From Nemertoderma westbladi (Eukaryota > Xenacoelomorpha > Nemertodermatida > Nemertodermatidae): a stretch of 51,223 bases of DNA. This document shows, piece after piece, positions 1 through 10,436 of the stretch; the first letter of the stretch is position 1; each line of letters opens with the position of its first letter. The translations under genes were made by a program, and so were the position numbers. The DNA is taken from assembly GCA_032718475.1 (NCBI GenBank), contig JAUCBJ010001404.1:1-51223 (forward strand), given 5' to 3'. A model generated the notes under the pieces. That model ran no database searches and was not told the origin of the DNA. It saw nothing but the letters and a program-made list of their open reading frames with translations.

Positions 1-909
1 ACGGGGCGGTGCAGGATAGCAGCGATTGCACCGGGATGCGACTATGGGGCGACGATCGACCCCATCCACATCATTGAATCGATAAACATCAACGCCAGGC
101 GACAAACCAACACTGAGGTCGAGCAGTATAGATTCCTGGACGGTATCGATTTCTCAATACCAAAGGTGGACGTTAGGAAGGTGTCCATTATAGTAGGGAT
201 GGACTGCCCGACGGCCCATGAGAGGATGAAGACGGTCTTCGGCGAAGACAGGCAGCGGGACCCGACGGCGATCCTCACGCCGTTCGGATGGACGCTTAGC
301 GGCCCAGTTAAAACCAACATCCCATGCAGTGTGACAGAGACATCTGGGTGCATGATACCAGGCACCGAAGACGCAGAGGAAGTAGAGGAGAAACAAGAGA
401 TAGTAGAGCCAGATAGGGAGGTGACAGTAAGAAAGTGGGCAGAGGAGAGTAGGTTTCCCAGCAAGCATCGGTATGGAGATGGAGCGGAGCGGACGGCGAG
501 GTGTCCGGAGGACAACACTCCGGGGGAGTGCCCGGAGGAGTGTCGGAAGGAGTGTCTAGAGGAGTGTCCGGAAGAGACGCTGGTCCGGTTTGGAGGCATA
601 CCGACAAGGGGGAAGTCGAGAAGGAAGGCAGGATGGAAAGGGATAGGACTACTATTGTACCTTCTGTTCTGCCTGTTCTTTCACTTGTTATTCATTCTGC
701 CGGCGGGAGACAACAAGGAGGGAGGTGGCATTTTGATGCCAGGAGAGGAGCCAGTTAAGAAGACGGTGGAGAGACCCAACCTTAGGGTGGCAGAAGAGGG
801 AGAACCAATTCCTGGTGAGATGGAATTGGCGAAGAGAGTGCGGCGAATCCTACAGGACCTACAAGAGCAGCAGTGGGAGAGTGCCTGTTGGAAGAATCGC
901 CCTAGTTAG
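1..909 (+). CDS. BEL/Pao pol fragment: aspartic protease end plus hydrophobic tail (5' partial)
   Basis: The frame is open from base 1 to a TAG at 907-909, so the 5' end lies outside the window. Residues around 55-100 carry the C-terminal signature of the BEL/Pao retropepsin-like domain (DUF1758): IIVGMDCPTAH, then FGWTLSGPV. In a complete element the reverse transcriptase should follow. Here instead come an acidic stretch, a run with Cys every fourth residue (about 503-570, from a 12-bp repeat), a basic patch and one strong hydrophobic segment of about 22 residues (643-705) that could span a membrane. There is no RT, RNase H or integrase. The hydrophobic tail could be an envelope-like remnant or chance. 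The protease identity is fairly sure; the tail's origin is not. Confidence 0.6.
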   Translation, partial: TGRCRIAAIAPGCDYGATIDPIHIIESININARRQTNTEVEQYRFLDGIDFSIPKVDVRKVSIIVGMDCPTAHERMKTVFGEDRQRDPTAILTPFGWTLSGPVKTNIPCSVTETSGCMIPGTEDAEEVEEKQEIVEPDREVTVRKWAEESRFPSKHRYGDGAERTARCPEDNTPGECPEECRKECLEECPEETLVRFGGIPTRGKSRRKAGWKGIGLLLYLLFCLFFHLLFILPAGDNKEGGGILMPGEEPVKKTVERPNLRVAEEGEPIPGEMELAKRVRRILQDLQEQQWESACWKNRPS

Positions 910-1135
910 GAGGTTTAGTCGTCCAATATTTTGGACTGAGGGGGGTGGGAATGAGGGCGAGACGCCCTTCCCACATATAAATAATTATTTAATAAATAAT
1001 AAAATTAATTAAATAATAGTTAGAAGAGATAGTAAATAGTAGTCAGGAGATAAGTTAGTAGAGGGAGAGTAGAGTTAGAAGGCGGCGGGGTAAGGGAGTG
1101 TGGCATATTGTCATGCCACGAGTAGTAGTAGGGGG
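910..1135. other. purine-rich segment after the BEL ORF, no gene
   Basis: It contains a G-run with TGAGGGGGGTGGG near 938, then AT-rich and GTTAG-rich sequence. I see no coding evidence. It is probably untranslated 3' sequence of the retroelement. Confidence 0.35.
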
Positions 1136-1460
1136 GTCGTGGGCACCGGAAGCGCCACGTAGAAAGTAGCAGTGGTAGAGTGGTTGTGGGCACCGGAAGC
1201 GCCACATAGAAAGTAGTAGCAGAGATTGGTTGTGGGCACCACGAGCGCCACGTAGATAGAGGGTTTTAGTTAGAGTTAGTAGTAGAGTGGTTGTGGGCAC
1301 CGTTAGCGCCACGTAGATGGAGGTAGAGTTAGTAAGAGGGTACGTAGTACCGGTTGTGGTTGTGGGCACCGTTAGCGCCACGTAGATGGAGAAAAGAGTT
1401 AGTAAGAGGGTACGTAGTACCGGTTGTGGTTGTGGGCACCGTTAGCGCCACGTAGATAGA
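1136..1460. repeat. GTGGGCACC...AGCGCCACGTAG minisatellite, six copies
   Basis: Six copies of a core reading GTGGGCACC, 3-4 variable bases, AGCGCCAC, then GTAGA start near 1138, 1186, 1231, 1291, 1361 and 1431. Spacing grows from about 46 to 70 bp. The last two copies share a 70-bp unit containing GGTACGTAGTACCGG. The array lies in the 3' untranslated part of the BEL element. Confidence 0.8.
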
Positions 1461-1670
1461 GATAGAGTTAGTTGGAGGATTTTAGTCAGAGTTAGAAAAG
1501 AGTTAGTAGACTTAGCAGAAAGTTAGAGAGTTCTAGTTAGAGTTAGTAGAAAGTTAGAGGCTTTTAGTTAGAGCTAAAAGTAGTAAGAGTTAGCAGAGAG
1601 TAGAGTTAGTAGTTAGTAGAGTTAGATAGTTAGAGTTAGTAAGTTAGATAAGGTAGATAGTATGATAGCA
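1461..1670. repeat. degenerate GTTAGAGTTAGTAG low-complexity tract
   Basis: Imperfect head-to-tail GTTAGA/GTTAGTAG words fill this stretch, with no coding signal. It looks like slippage growth on the purine-rich strand of the retroelement's 3' region. Confidence 0.7.
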
Positions 1671-2001
1671 CAGGGCCTTAGAGAGTGGCAGAGATTAGAG
1701 AGGAAATAGTGAGAAGAGCTGTTGGCGAGAAGTTAAGAGTGCGATTCAGGTGTGGGGAGAGTGTAAGAGTGGGGAGAGAGCGAGTTGAGTTAGAGAGCGA
1801 AGTTAGAATGGGGGGAGTGTTAGCGACTAAAAAAAATTGTGTGAGAGAAGCGCACGATCGGCCCGACACGAGACGCCAGAGGGTAGTGACATCATACCCA
1901 TAGGGAGCGGCCTGGAAAGCCGACTCCAAAAGAAAAGATTTCCACCCCACACCCGATGCTAGATCGGGATCCAGCGGGATTGTAACGCACTTTATGGTTT
2001 G

Positions 2002-2028
2002 ATGCTATCTTCACCGGGAAGATAGCAT
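2002..2028. other. perfect 11-bp stem hairpin in front of the candidate LTR
   Basis: ATGCTATCTTC (2002-2012), loop ACCGG, GAAGATAGCAT (2018-2028). It is followed at once by a G-run and GAGTGTTAGCGA, the presumed polypurine tract and LTR start. Confidence 0.75.
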
Positions 2029-2037
2029 GGGGGGGAG

Positions 2038-2490
2038 TGTTAGCGAATCAATCCCGCCAATACTCCACAAAGTTAAGCCAATAAGCAATATTGGGGGACA
2101 CGAGATTAGGTCCCAAACCAACTCGTGTCTCCCCAACAGAATGGGAAGGAGAAGCACACAATAAGGGTCAGGGGTTAGTATCCTGACAAGGAAGAGAATA
2201 GCTGGGGTGAACGGGAACACCTCAAAGGGCGCCAACAAGGGTAGCAACCAATCAGAGGGGGGCTGGCACCGATTGAGTAGCAATAAGGCCACCGTGCGAT
2301 ATAACCAGTAAGCAGTAATCATATTACCTCAGTTATCTCAGTGTTACTGGTGGTACAGTAAGTTACAATTAGGGAAGTACCGGGATTTTAGTTACCGTCA
2401 TCCCGTCAGCCTGTGAACGTCAGTGTATAACATCAATCTATATCTATATCTATATCACGTCTCAAGATCACAATATAACGAACAACAGTA
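2038..2490 (+). repeat. candidate BEL/Pao LTR (end uncertain)
   Basis: TGTTAGCGAATC follows a G-rich tract (2029-2037), which is the usual polypurine tract to TG junction of an LTR. A second copy of the junction (GGGGGAGTGTTAGCGA) lies 220 bp upstream, at 1811-1825. The 3' end is a guess placed near GAACAACAGT at about 2480. No partner LTR is in the window. Confidence 0.35.
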
Positions 2491-2639
2491 ACCTGAACTT
2501 ACACTCTTTCACACGGCGGGGACGCGTGAACTAAAACAGGATAAATCGGGTTCATCTCCGGATGATCCCGTCACATCTACACTCGTCAGACTTGTTGCGT
2601 TCGTTGGGACGATTATAAATCGAATATATTTACATTATC

Positions 2640-3420
2640 GACCGGCAGGGATCGGTCGCCTCACCGATTATCTTTTGTGTTCTCTTAGACTTAGACATTT
2701 TGTTTTTCGGAAACTCCGAGCCTCGAATGTGGGATGTTTTATTGGGGCATATTATTCTGGTGTATTTGCGTATGCGGATGACATCTTGCTACTCTGTCCG
2801 TCAGTTATCGGACTACAGTTCATGACTGGAATATATGTGAGAAATTCGCGACTGAACATAAACTGGTGTTTAGTACAGATGTTAATCCGGTAAAGTCCAA
2901 GTCAAAATGCATTCCTTTTGGAAGGTCCTGGAAGGAACCAAAACTGCAAGAATATATCTAAATAGTGTTAGTCTTCCGTGGGTAAAGATGGCTAGCCACT
3001 TGGGAAACATTCTATATTACTAAAATACTTTGGAGTCTGATATAACATGGAAACGGGGACAATTCATTTGGAAATTAAATGCTATTAGACAGGAGTTTTA
3101 TTTTTCGAACCCGTACACACGACTGCGTGAATCGCAACGCATTTACTGCACTAGTTGTTACGGTAGTTATTTATGGGATCTTTTCTCCGCCAGTTGTTAG
3201 TCTTTTTACATCATGGAATATTAATGTTCGAATTGTTCCACAGATATATTATATCGTGATTTCTCCAGAGTAGTAAATAGGTAGATACCTTTATCAGATT
3301 CAGATATGTGGCGTTTAAATATTTGTGATAAATTATTGGTTGCCGTTTGAACGTAGCACATTAGAGGTGCCAGATTTTAATGATACCGAACTAAAAGTGA
3401 TTCTCCATAATGTTTCCACC
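2640..3420 (+). pseudogene. decayed non-LTR reverse transcriptase fragment
   Basis: At about 2730-2830 the sequence encodes VGCFIGAYYSGVFAYADDILLL, an RT palm with the YADD catalytic motif. After a frameshift KSKCIPFG follows. Further pieces in shifting frames match the thumb and C-terminal region of the same LINE type: LPWVKMASHLGN, WKRGQFIWKLNAIRQEF, SCYGSYLWDLFSPP and WNINVR. Several frameshifts and stops break the frame. No endonuclease part is seen. It is a dead, truncated LINE copy, and it differs in sequence from the LINE at 48058. Confidence 0.75.
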
Positions 3421-3559
3421 ACGTAACATGAAATTACTGGTAACGAACATAAACTTTTGTTGTGCTACATTTAATTTATAATTTAAATACGATGGGCCGT
3501 TATTTTTATTAATGATTGGCATAATATGAATTGAAGATACAGTTTAAATAAAATAAATA

Positions 3560-3900
3560 GGGTGTGTTCATGTCCAAAATAGCATGTAACTTCCTCAAAA
3601 TGATTTCAAATAGTTTATATATGTAATGGAATACTCAAAAAAATATAGAATTCATAATTATAGCTTTAATTCTAATTTGTCCCATATATGGTATTTGTGT
3701 CCAATATAGGGTATTTGTGTCCCATATGGGGTGTTTGTGTCCCATATGGGGTGTTTGTGTCCCAAATAGCATATGACGTTCTTAAAATGATTTCAGATAG
3801 TTTATAAATACAGTGGAATACTCAAAAGAATATAGAATTAATAATCATAGCTTTAATTGCAATTTGTCCCAAATAGGTTGTTTGTGTCTGATATTATGTG
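3560..3900. repeat. dispersed repeat with GTGTTTGTGTCCCATATGGG tandem units
   Basis: A block at about 3565-3665 (from GTGTTCATGTCCAAAATAGC to GGAATACTCAAAA) is followed by about four 20-bp units at 3691-3770. A second degenerate copy of the block lies at 3765-3860. The same sequence recurs as an inverted pair at 5600-5815. Confidence 0.75.
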
Positions 3901-3959
3901 TCGCATAGGCCTATATATATGGCTTATTTTGCTATAACGGCCCTATTAGGCTTAATTTG

Positions 3960-4455
3960 GCGGCACTTCAAACACCTAGACTCATCGATATTTACCAGCT
4001 TATATAAATCACTGGTGAGGCCCATCCTCGAGTATGCCTCCCCATTGTGGTCTCCCCACCGCATCGGCTAAATTCGGCTACTAGAATCGGTGCAACGCCG
4101 CGCAACTCGTCTCATTAGGACTCTGCGTGAGAAACCATACCAAACACGACTTAGACTCTCGAATATCGCCAACACAGGGCTGATCTCATACATGTGTACC
4201 GCTACTTGTCTGCTATGGAAGATGTCGACCACTCACCCATGCTCACTCTCGCACCCAGTAGTGGTCGTTGTGGCACACCAAGAAGCTATTGAAACCCCGA
4301 GAACGCCTCCTACAACAAAACTCAACCTTCCACTTCAGAGTCATAGAGCCTTGGAACTCCCTAAGTAAGATAGATGGTCGTATCGTCCCAATCATTAAAT
4401 ATCTTCAAATCTCGCCTAAACGATCACTACCATAACCTACGGTACCCCTGAAGTC
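3960..4455 (+). pseudogene. 3' fragment of a Jockey/CR1-like LINE ORF2
   Basis: The reading IYKSLVRPILEYASPLWSPHRIG, VQRRATRLI, then WNSLS and a degraded terminal block match the C-terminal connection region of LINE ORF2 proteins. The complete copy at 48058-50367 has the same blocks (YKSMVRPILEYSSVVWSP, VQRRATRLV, WNSLTE). An in-frame stop and frameshifts interrupt it. RT and endonuclease are missing. Confidence 0.75.
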
Positions 4456-5186
4456 CACTCCCTCGTGGTGGACATAGGCGTTATCCCTTCCACCCCCCGT
4501 TCCTGAGTAACCTATAAAGCCAACTACCAACTTACATTATTACATTCGTTAGATCTACTCTAGATTGATTCACATTTTTATTTTTATTTCATTTGTTTTA
4601 ATTTTATATAATTATTTATTTTAATTTTTCTTTTTTGGTGATCTCAATTTGAGATTGTGTAATTTCTATTTTGTATTTGTATTATTTATTTGTAGGATTT
4701 GCAAATTAATTATTGTTTGTAAAAACTTATATTTTGTCTGATTATACTGTATAATAGATAGATACACGGGACTATTTTCAGATTATATTCATCAAACATT
4801 GATCTCAATCTCTGTATTATTGTTTTTATAACATTGGCCACTTTGTTTGGGTAAATTTTAATGTCTTACTGTTTTTATAAGATTGGCCATTTCGTTCGGG
4901 TAAATTTTAATTTCTACTTTTGTTTCATCAGGATTGGCCGGCCATATTCAGAGATTTACATATAGAAATATATACTGGACTTCTTTTTAGAATATTCACT
5001 GAATGGTGACAATTTTTACATTCGATTTTTTTTGTTCTTTTTAAATTGGCCTGACTTGTTAAATATCAATTTGAGGATAGCATTAGGCCCTATTTTATTA
5101 TGTAACATAGAAGATAATATAAAAAATATTTTACTTGGTAACAATCTACTTTTAAAGTTCCTCTTTTTACTATTTTTTTATCAAAT
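4456..5186. other. AT-rich stretch without a gene
   Basis: T-rich low-complexity sequence. A short direct repeat (TTATAA.ATTGGCCA.TT.GTT.GGGTAAATTTTAAT) occurs at about 4825-4865 and 4873-4913. I see nothing coding. Confidence 0.5.
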
Positions 5187-5423
5187 ACCAGCTGGCAATT
5201 ACCCGTGGCGGGTTACCCGGTATCCCCCCTGTACCGGTATCGGTACGCCGGTACCGAACGTGAATTAAACTTTTCGAAAAGTGGCCTACCTCGGGTTAAA
5301 GTTATAGTATACAAACATGCCAAGTCCCAGCGCAATCCCTCCGCCCGTTTTGGAGGAGTTCGAACATAGAGAGACATAGAGAGAGAGACAGACAGAATTT
5401 GATTTTTATAGGTATAGAAGACT
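5187..5423 (+). repeat. dispersed retroelement-like repeat with GACAGACAGA tail
   Basis: It begins ACCAGCTGGCAATTACCCG and ends with a GAGAGACAGACAGAATTTGA-type tail and a short T-rich end. Repeats of this architecture are widespread in invertebrate genomes. The related tail words at 22560-22690 and 29085-29170 support a dispersed family. Confidence 0.5.
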
Positions 5424-5599
5424 ACGTAATACGTATATTTATTTTAATTCTGTGCGTCGCGTATTTTAGTTTCCCATTCTTTTATTTTCGGTTGTAAAAT
5501 TTGTGTAATTAATTTGGTGTACTGTACAGTGAATGTTACCTACAGACTTATTATTGTGTATGAACAGGTTCAAAAGCGTATGCTTTCTTACCTTATCAA

Positions 5600-5815
5600 C
5601 ATTAAACATATATGTGTTCATGTCCAAATAGAGTGTGACGTTGTCAAAATGATTTCACATAGTTTATAAATGTTTACAAATCGTAATTAAAGCTATGATA
5701 ATGAATTCTATATTCTTTTGAGTATTCCATTACATTTATAAACTATTTGAAACTATTTTGAGGAAGTCACACGCTATTTGGGATACAAACACCCTATGAG
5801 ACACAAACACCGACA
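5600..5815. repeat. inverted-repeat copy of the 3560-3900 repeat
   Basis: The left arm (about 5607-5665, TGTTCATGTCCAAATAG...) and the right arm (about 5690-5812, ending ACACAAACACC) are copies of the same block in opposite orientation, so the unit can fold back on itself. It lies just upstream of ZNF1. Confidence 0.7.
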
Positions 5816-5983
5816 AAATATTAATTTACAGTGAACCACCGAATAGAAGGCCTTCGCAAAATCGATATAAATAGTAAATACTGCCTGTGTAGTTCTCACA
5901 TGCTTTAGTTATATTTTACTATGAATTTAATTTTACTTTGATAGTAATTTCTTTTAACATGTATAATAATAATTGTGTTTCAG

Positions 5984-7949
5984 AAGGTTTTCCTGGACTT
6001 TTAATTATATCTACAATACCAGTAGGCTTGGTATATATAGGCCTAATCAACCATTTATATACCGGTATTGTAATTTATTGATACAGTTTATTAAAGATTT
6101 AATAAGGAATCAACAAATTAATGTGCTGAAAGATAAATCCTATGGTGCCGATATAATTATAAAGAAACAACCAGCAGACTCTATAAGTATAAAGAAAGAA
6201 CCTACGGATTCTATAATTATGGAGAAAGAACTAACAGATTGTGTTCCCTATTCTCTTGAAGTTAAACAAGATAACTGTGTTTCTGTTTATAGATCGTCTC
6301 CCATGGAAGATCACAACAAGCCTATTGAAACTGAAGATACAGACAGTCATGGTCATCATTCTACTTCTGGGTTGCAGTTTATCAGTGCAAAATCAGAAGG
6401 TTCTTTAGTTACTGAGTCATTAGCAGAAACTCAAACTGTTAAAGAACAATTTAACGTTGCTGATTCCTCTCGTGACAACGTTGATCTTTACAGAGCTACT
6501 GAACCGACAATCAGTTGTGCCACAACAGAATCCGGAGGTTCTAGTGAAACTGTTGGAGAGTTCCAATCACCTTCAGAAACCAGTTCCTGCTTCCATTGCA
6601 ATGAATTATTTAGTGACAAAGGAAATTTAGAGAGACATATAAAATCCGTTCATAAAGAAGTTAAGAAGAAGTATAAATGCGATTATTGTGAAAAATTATT
6701 TACAAATAAGAGTTATGTGAATATTCATATCGACTCTATCCATAAAGGTATTATGTTTAATTGCGGTTATTGTGATAAAGAATACAATCAGCAAAGCTCC
6801 CTAAACACCCATGTCAACTACTTTCATAAAGATATCAAGTGCAGCTGCTCCGATTGTGGGAAATCGTTTCGTACAAAATACGACCTAGAACAACATGTTG
6901 AATCTAACCATAAAGATATCAAACATAAATGCCATTATTGTAATAAAGAATTCAGTTACAAAAGCAACGTAAAGCGCCACATCGACTCTGTCCACGAAGG
7001 TATTAAGTATAACTGCTTCGATTGTGAAAAATTATTTGATACTAAAATCGGTCTAAAACTACATGTCGACTCTATCCATAAAATGATTAAATATATATGC
7101 GGTTATTGTTATAAAGAATTCAATAGGCAAAGGTTTCTAAACACTCATGTCAACTACTTTCATAAAGATATCAAGTACAGCTGCTTTGATTGTGGAAAAT
7201 CATTTGGTACAAAAGCCGACGTAAAACGACATATCGACTCCATTCACAAAGATATCAAGTACAGCTGCTTGGATTGTGGAAAATCATTTATTACAAAATC
7301 AGACTTAAAACGACATGTCGACTCTGTCCATAAAGGAATTAAATATAACTGCGGTTATTGTAATAAAGAATTCAATCAGCAAAGGTCCCGAAAGGCCCAT
7401 GTCAACCACTTTCATAAAGATATCAAGTATAGCTGCATTGATTGTGGAAAATCATTTGTTACAAAAGCCAACCTAGAACGACATGTCGACTCTATTCATA
7501 AAGATATCAAGTACAGCTGCTTTGATTGTGGGAAATCATTTGGTAGAAAAGCCGGTCTAAATCGACATGTGGACTCTATCCATAAAGGGGTGAAATATAA
7601 ATGCGGTTATTGTAATAAAGAATTCAATCAGCAAACCTCCCTAAAGGCCCATGTCAACTACTTTCATAAAGATATAAATTACAGCTGCTTTGATTGTGGA
7701 AAATTATTTGTTACAAAACCCAGTCTAAAACGACATGTCAACTCTATCCATAAAGGGATTAAATATAAATGCGTTTATTGTAATAAAGAATTCAATCAGC
7801 AAAGCTCCCTAAAGGGCCATGTCAACTACTTTCATAAAGATATCAAGTACAGCTGCTTTGATTGTGGAAAATTATTTGTTACAAAACCCAGTCTAAAACG
7901 ACATTTCGATTCTAACCATAAAGGCTCAAACCAAATTTCACCCACATAA
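5984..7949 (+). CDS. ZNF1: C2H2 zinc-finger protein, 16 fingers, start unresolved
   Basis: A likely nuclear DNA-binding regulator. The frame is open from a 3' splice site (TGTGTTTCAG ending at 5983) to TAA at 7947-7949. Sixteen fingers (Cx2Cx12Hx4H, 28-residue period) run from 6588 to about 7920. Two types alternate, CGYCNKEF and CFDCGKSF, joined by KDIKYS-like linkers instead of TGEKPY. Upstream are three degenerate units of the SIIIKKEPTD repeat (about 6150-6240), containing IKKE, a psi-K-x-E SUMO consensus. The start codon used by ZNF2 and ZNF3 is lost here (ATG changed to AGG). The first in-frame ATG is at 6219, inside the repeats, so an upstream exon probably supplies the start. The protein also lacks about 40 residues found in its paralogs after EDHN. 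A poly(A) signal lies at 8058. No BTB, ZAD or KRAB domain is visible. Confidence 0.85.
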
Positions 7950-8134
7950 ATTATGTTCATAAATCTTTATGTTACCGGTAAGGAAATTGTTGTATTTGTT
8001 TGTACTGATCTATATTTGTATCTGATCATTATTGGGTATACATTTAGTGTAAAAAAAAATAAAAAAAAGTGATGTTATTTCGACCCCGTTTTTAACAGTG
8101 GTGGATGCACCAGTATTAGTCAAATTTTTCTAGT

Positions 8135-8330
8135 CAATTTTTTGTAGTATTTTATTTCGAAATGATTACATCTAACGGAAGAAATAATATAGCAATATAA
8201 ATACAGATGCTACTAGAAATCACACAGATGTTATTTTGCCTGATACTTATGTACCTTCCTTGACTGTGTGTATCGCTTACTACTGTATGAACGAGCCACA
8301 GCCAGGCATTGAGTCATGTATAAATTTACC
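8135..8330. repeat. duplicated 3' flank, copy 1
   Basis: From TATTTTATTTCGAAATGATT to GGCATTGAGTCATGTA it is nearly identical to 21955-22125 downstream of ZNF2, with a few small indels. This shows that the duplication which made the paralogs extended past the coding exon. Confidence 0.85.
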
Positions 8331-8800
8331 AGGGTGTCGTGTAATCGACAAGTCTGTCTAGATAGTTCATACTTTTGCTACAGTAGTAACATAAGTTCGT
8401 ACTAGGAAGTTGAAACTATGCCATCATTCCTTGCTCTTGTAATTTTCTGAAATTGGCTTTTCTTCTTAGTTCATATAAGTATATTTATTGTGATTCTTTT
8501 GTTAATTAAAGTTTAAAAATAATATGTTATATCCAAGAATAATAATATCTGTAAAGTAGGATGGATTTTTTATAGAACTAAATACTGCTCGAATATTTTA
8601 TCGTAATCGACAATGCTGCTTACCAAAAAAAACAGGTTGCAAGTGCTGAAGATAAAGCATAATGAAGAAATAGCCCTTAAGTCAAAAGTAATTCTGGTTC
8701 AGACCGCGAAGGGACGTCAGGTCAGCTCACTGCACACAGCTCACAAAATATACCTTGGGACATATTATTTATACTTATTTTTTGTAATACATCTACTGTA
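8331..8800. other. intergenic, no recognisable gene
   Basis: AT-rich sequence. The open frame from 8613 (79 codons) has no recognisable domain, and its end overlaps the SINE-like sequence. Confidence 0.4.
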
Positions 8801-8802
8801 CC

Positions 8803-8896
8803 TTCGCAGACTCGGCCGGGATCGAACTCGAGTCTACAGTATATTACTGTAGTAAGTACTAGCGAAGTCAAGTAACCATACCACTAGTCGGCAAGA
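8803..8896 (-). repeat. tRNA-derived SINE head
   Basis: On the minus strand, ACTAGTGGTATGG resembles a pol III A box, and GAGTTCGATCCCGG further along is a good B box (GWTCRANNC). The intervening part does not fold as a proper tRNA anticodon arm. It is best read as a SINE head or tRNA pseudogene rather than a working tRNA. Confidence 0.45.
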
Positions 8897-9394
8897 ATGG
8901 AAACATGGGCACAATGAGGAACGAGCTGTGTTTAACGGCTCCCCACAACGACTTCATGACTGCTTGCTGATTGCAGATAGGTCTAAGGTCAGTAGGCAAG
9001 TTTCGGCAGGTCTTGCTCCTTTAGAGGGTTAAAATAAAGTCCGTATTCGTATGTATACGACAGCCATAACATACAGTAAATACTGTATTTAACATGTTAT
9101 ACAAATACCGCGGATACCGGTAGCACATGATAACTGGAAGGGAGACCCGAGCAAGGACAAAAAAATATTTATTGTTTAAAAAAATAATACTCACATACAT
9201 ACGTACGTGATAAATAGAGACTGAATATAATTGGGGGTGTAATATAAAGTAAATACGTAGTACTGTAAGATAAAGTAAAATTATTACCTACACTGGCTTT
9301 CGCCAATGATCCTACTCATCAAAAACGTTTCCAAGGCAACCGTCCATACAGAGGCAGGGAGAGGGGGGGAGGAACTGAACGCAAAACCCGCCTT

Positions 9395-9580
9395 GGCGAA
9401 TTAATATCACTCCTCAATGTTAAATTCTTAATTTAGGGAAAGGAGCAGGTTACAGTGGCACATTATTTTAACCAAAACAATAAACAACTGTAAACACAAT
9501 ATAACAGGTTACAGTTTTATTTTGCAGAGTAATCAGCTGTTATTTGCGTCCAATTTCCCCTGGAGAGGGATGAATTTTTA
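9395..9580 (-). repeat. 63-bp-family repeat, extended copy 1
   Basis: It contains GAAAGGAGCAGGTTACAG and AACCAAAACAATAAAC, the reverse complement of the array unit at 18058. It is followed by AGTAATCAGCTGTTATT and CCCCTGGAG. A co-linear copy lies at 23350-23525, so here the unit sits inside a longer ~180-bp repeat. Confidence 0.75.
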
Positions 9581-10095
9581 TTGCGTCCTGTTTCCCTCCC
9601 TATTCTCCCTACTCCCTATTTCAGTGATGCTGGAATTCAACACTGGGAGTCGCACAATCATAATCACCACGCTTAATCTTGTTCCTTCCACACCTCCACT
9701 CTCTCCGAACTCGCACAATAAAATAATAATTGCTTCTAACTTTTTCTGATATATACAGTACTGTACATTTTAATTAATTATATTAATGGACTATTATTTT
9801 ACTCGTACGGTGTTTATTAAAATTAATATTTTATTGTGATTTTTACTGTAATTTAGAAATACATATTCATTTTGTTTAAATAATATAGGTTCCACCAGCT
9901 GCCCCGCGTGGGGGCGTAATGTTAAAAAAATAGCGCTTTTCTACGATGAACAATAATACAGTATGTATTATTTTGAAGCAATATGCAATAGAGTATGCAA
10001 CTTTATTATAATTATTTTACGATGATCGTGATGTACTATTGAAGTAATAATATTCTGTACTGGAATAACAGTGTATTTCAGGAGAAAAATAAATG
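9581..10095. other. AT-rich, no gene seen
   Basis: There is no domain-bearing frame and no clear repeat apart from short A/T runs. Its right edge is the 9-bp target duplication of the next element. Confidence 0.4.
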
Positions 10096-10436
10096 AAATA
10101 AAAAGGATAGTTCTAAATTAGGAAAACACTAGTAAAACGGTAAAACACTAGGAAAACATAAGAAAAGTACTGTAAAACACACGGAAAACAGTGAAAATAT
10201 TGATCAGCAGGGAATTTAACACATGTACTTCTCTGAATTGACAATCCTAAATGTACTCCTCGCATAGCACCCCTTAAGTAATCACCGTAAAACATAGGGA
10301 AAACACTATAAAAACACTATAAACCTTCCGGAAAACAGTGAAAAAATTGATCAGCATTAAATTTTACCTATATGCTGCAAGAAAATAAATTGAAAGAGTC
10401 TAATACTGCCCAGAAAGCTTGTCCCTAGTAGCACAC

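Noticed and set aside
10113-10295. 60-codon frame on the minus strand, repeated almost exactly at 13654-13836 on the plus strand
   Set aside because: It is the same inverted-repeat arm read twice; identity comes from the TIR and no domain is present.
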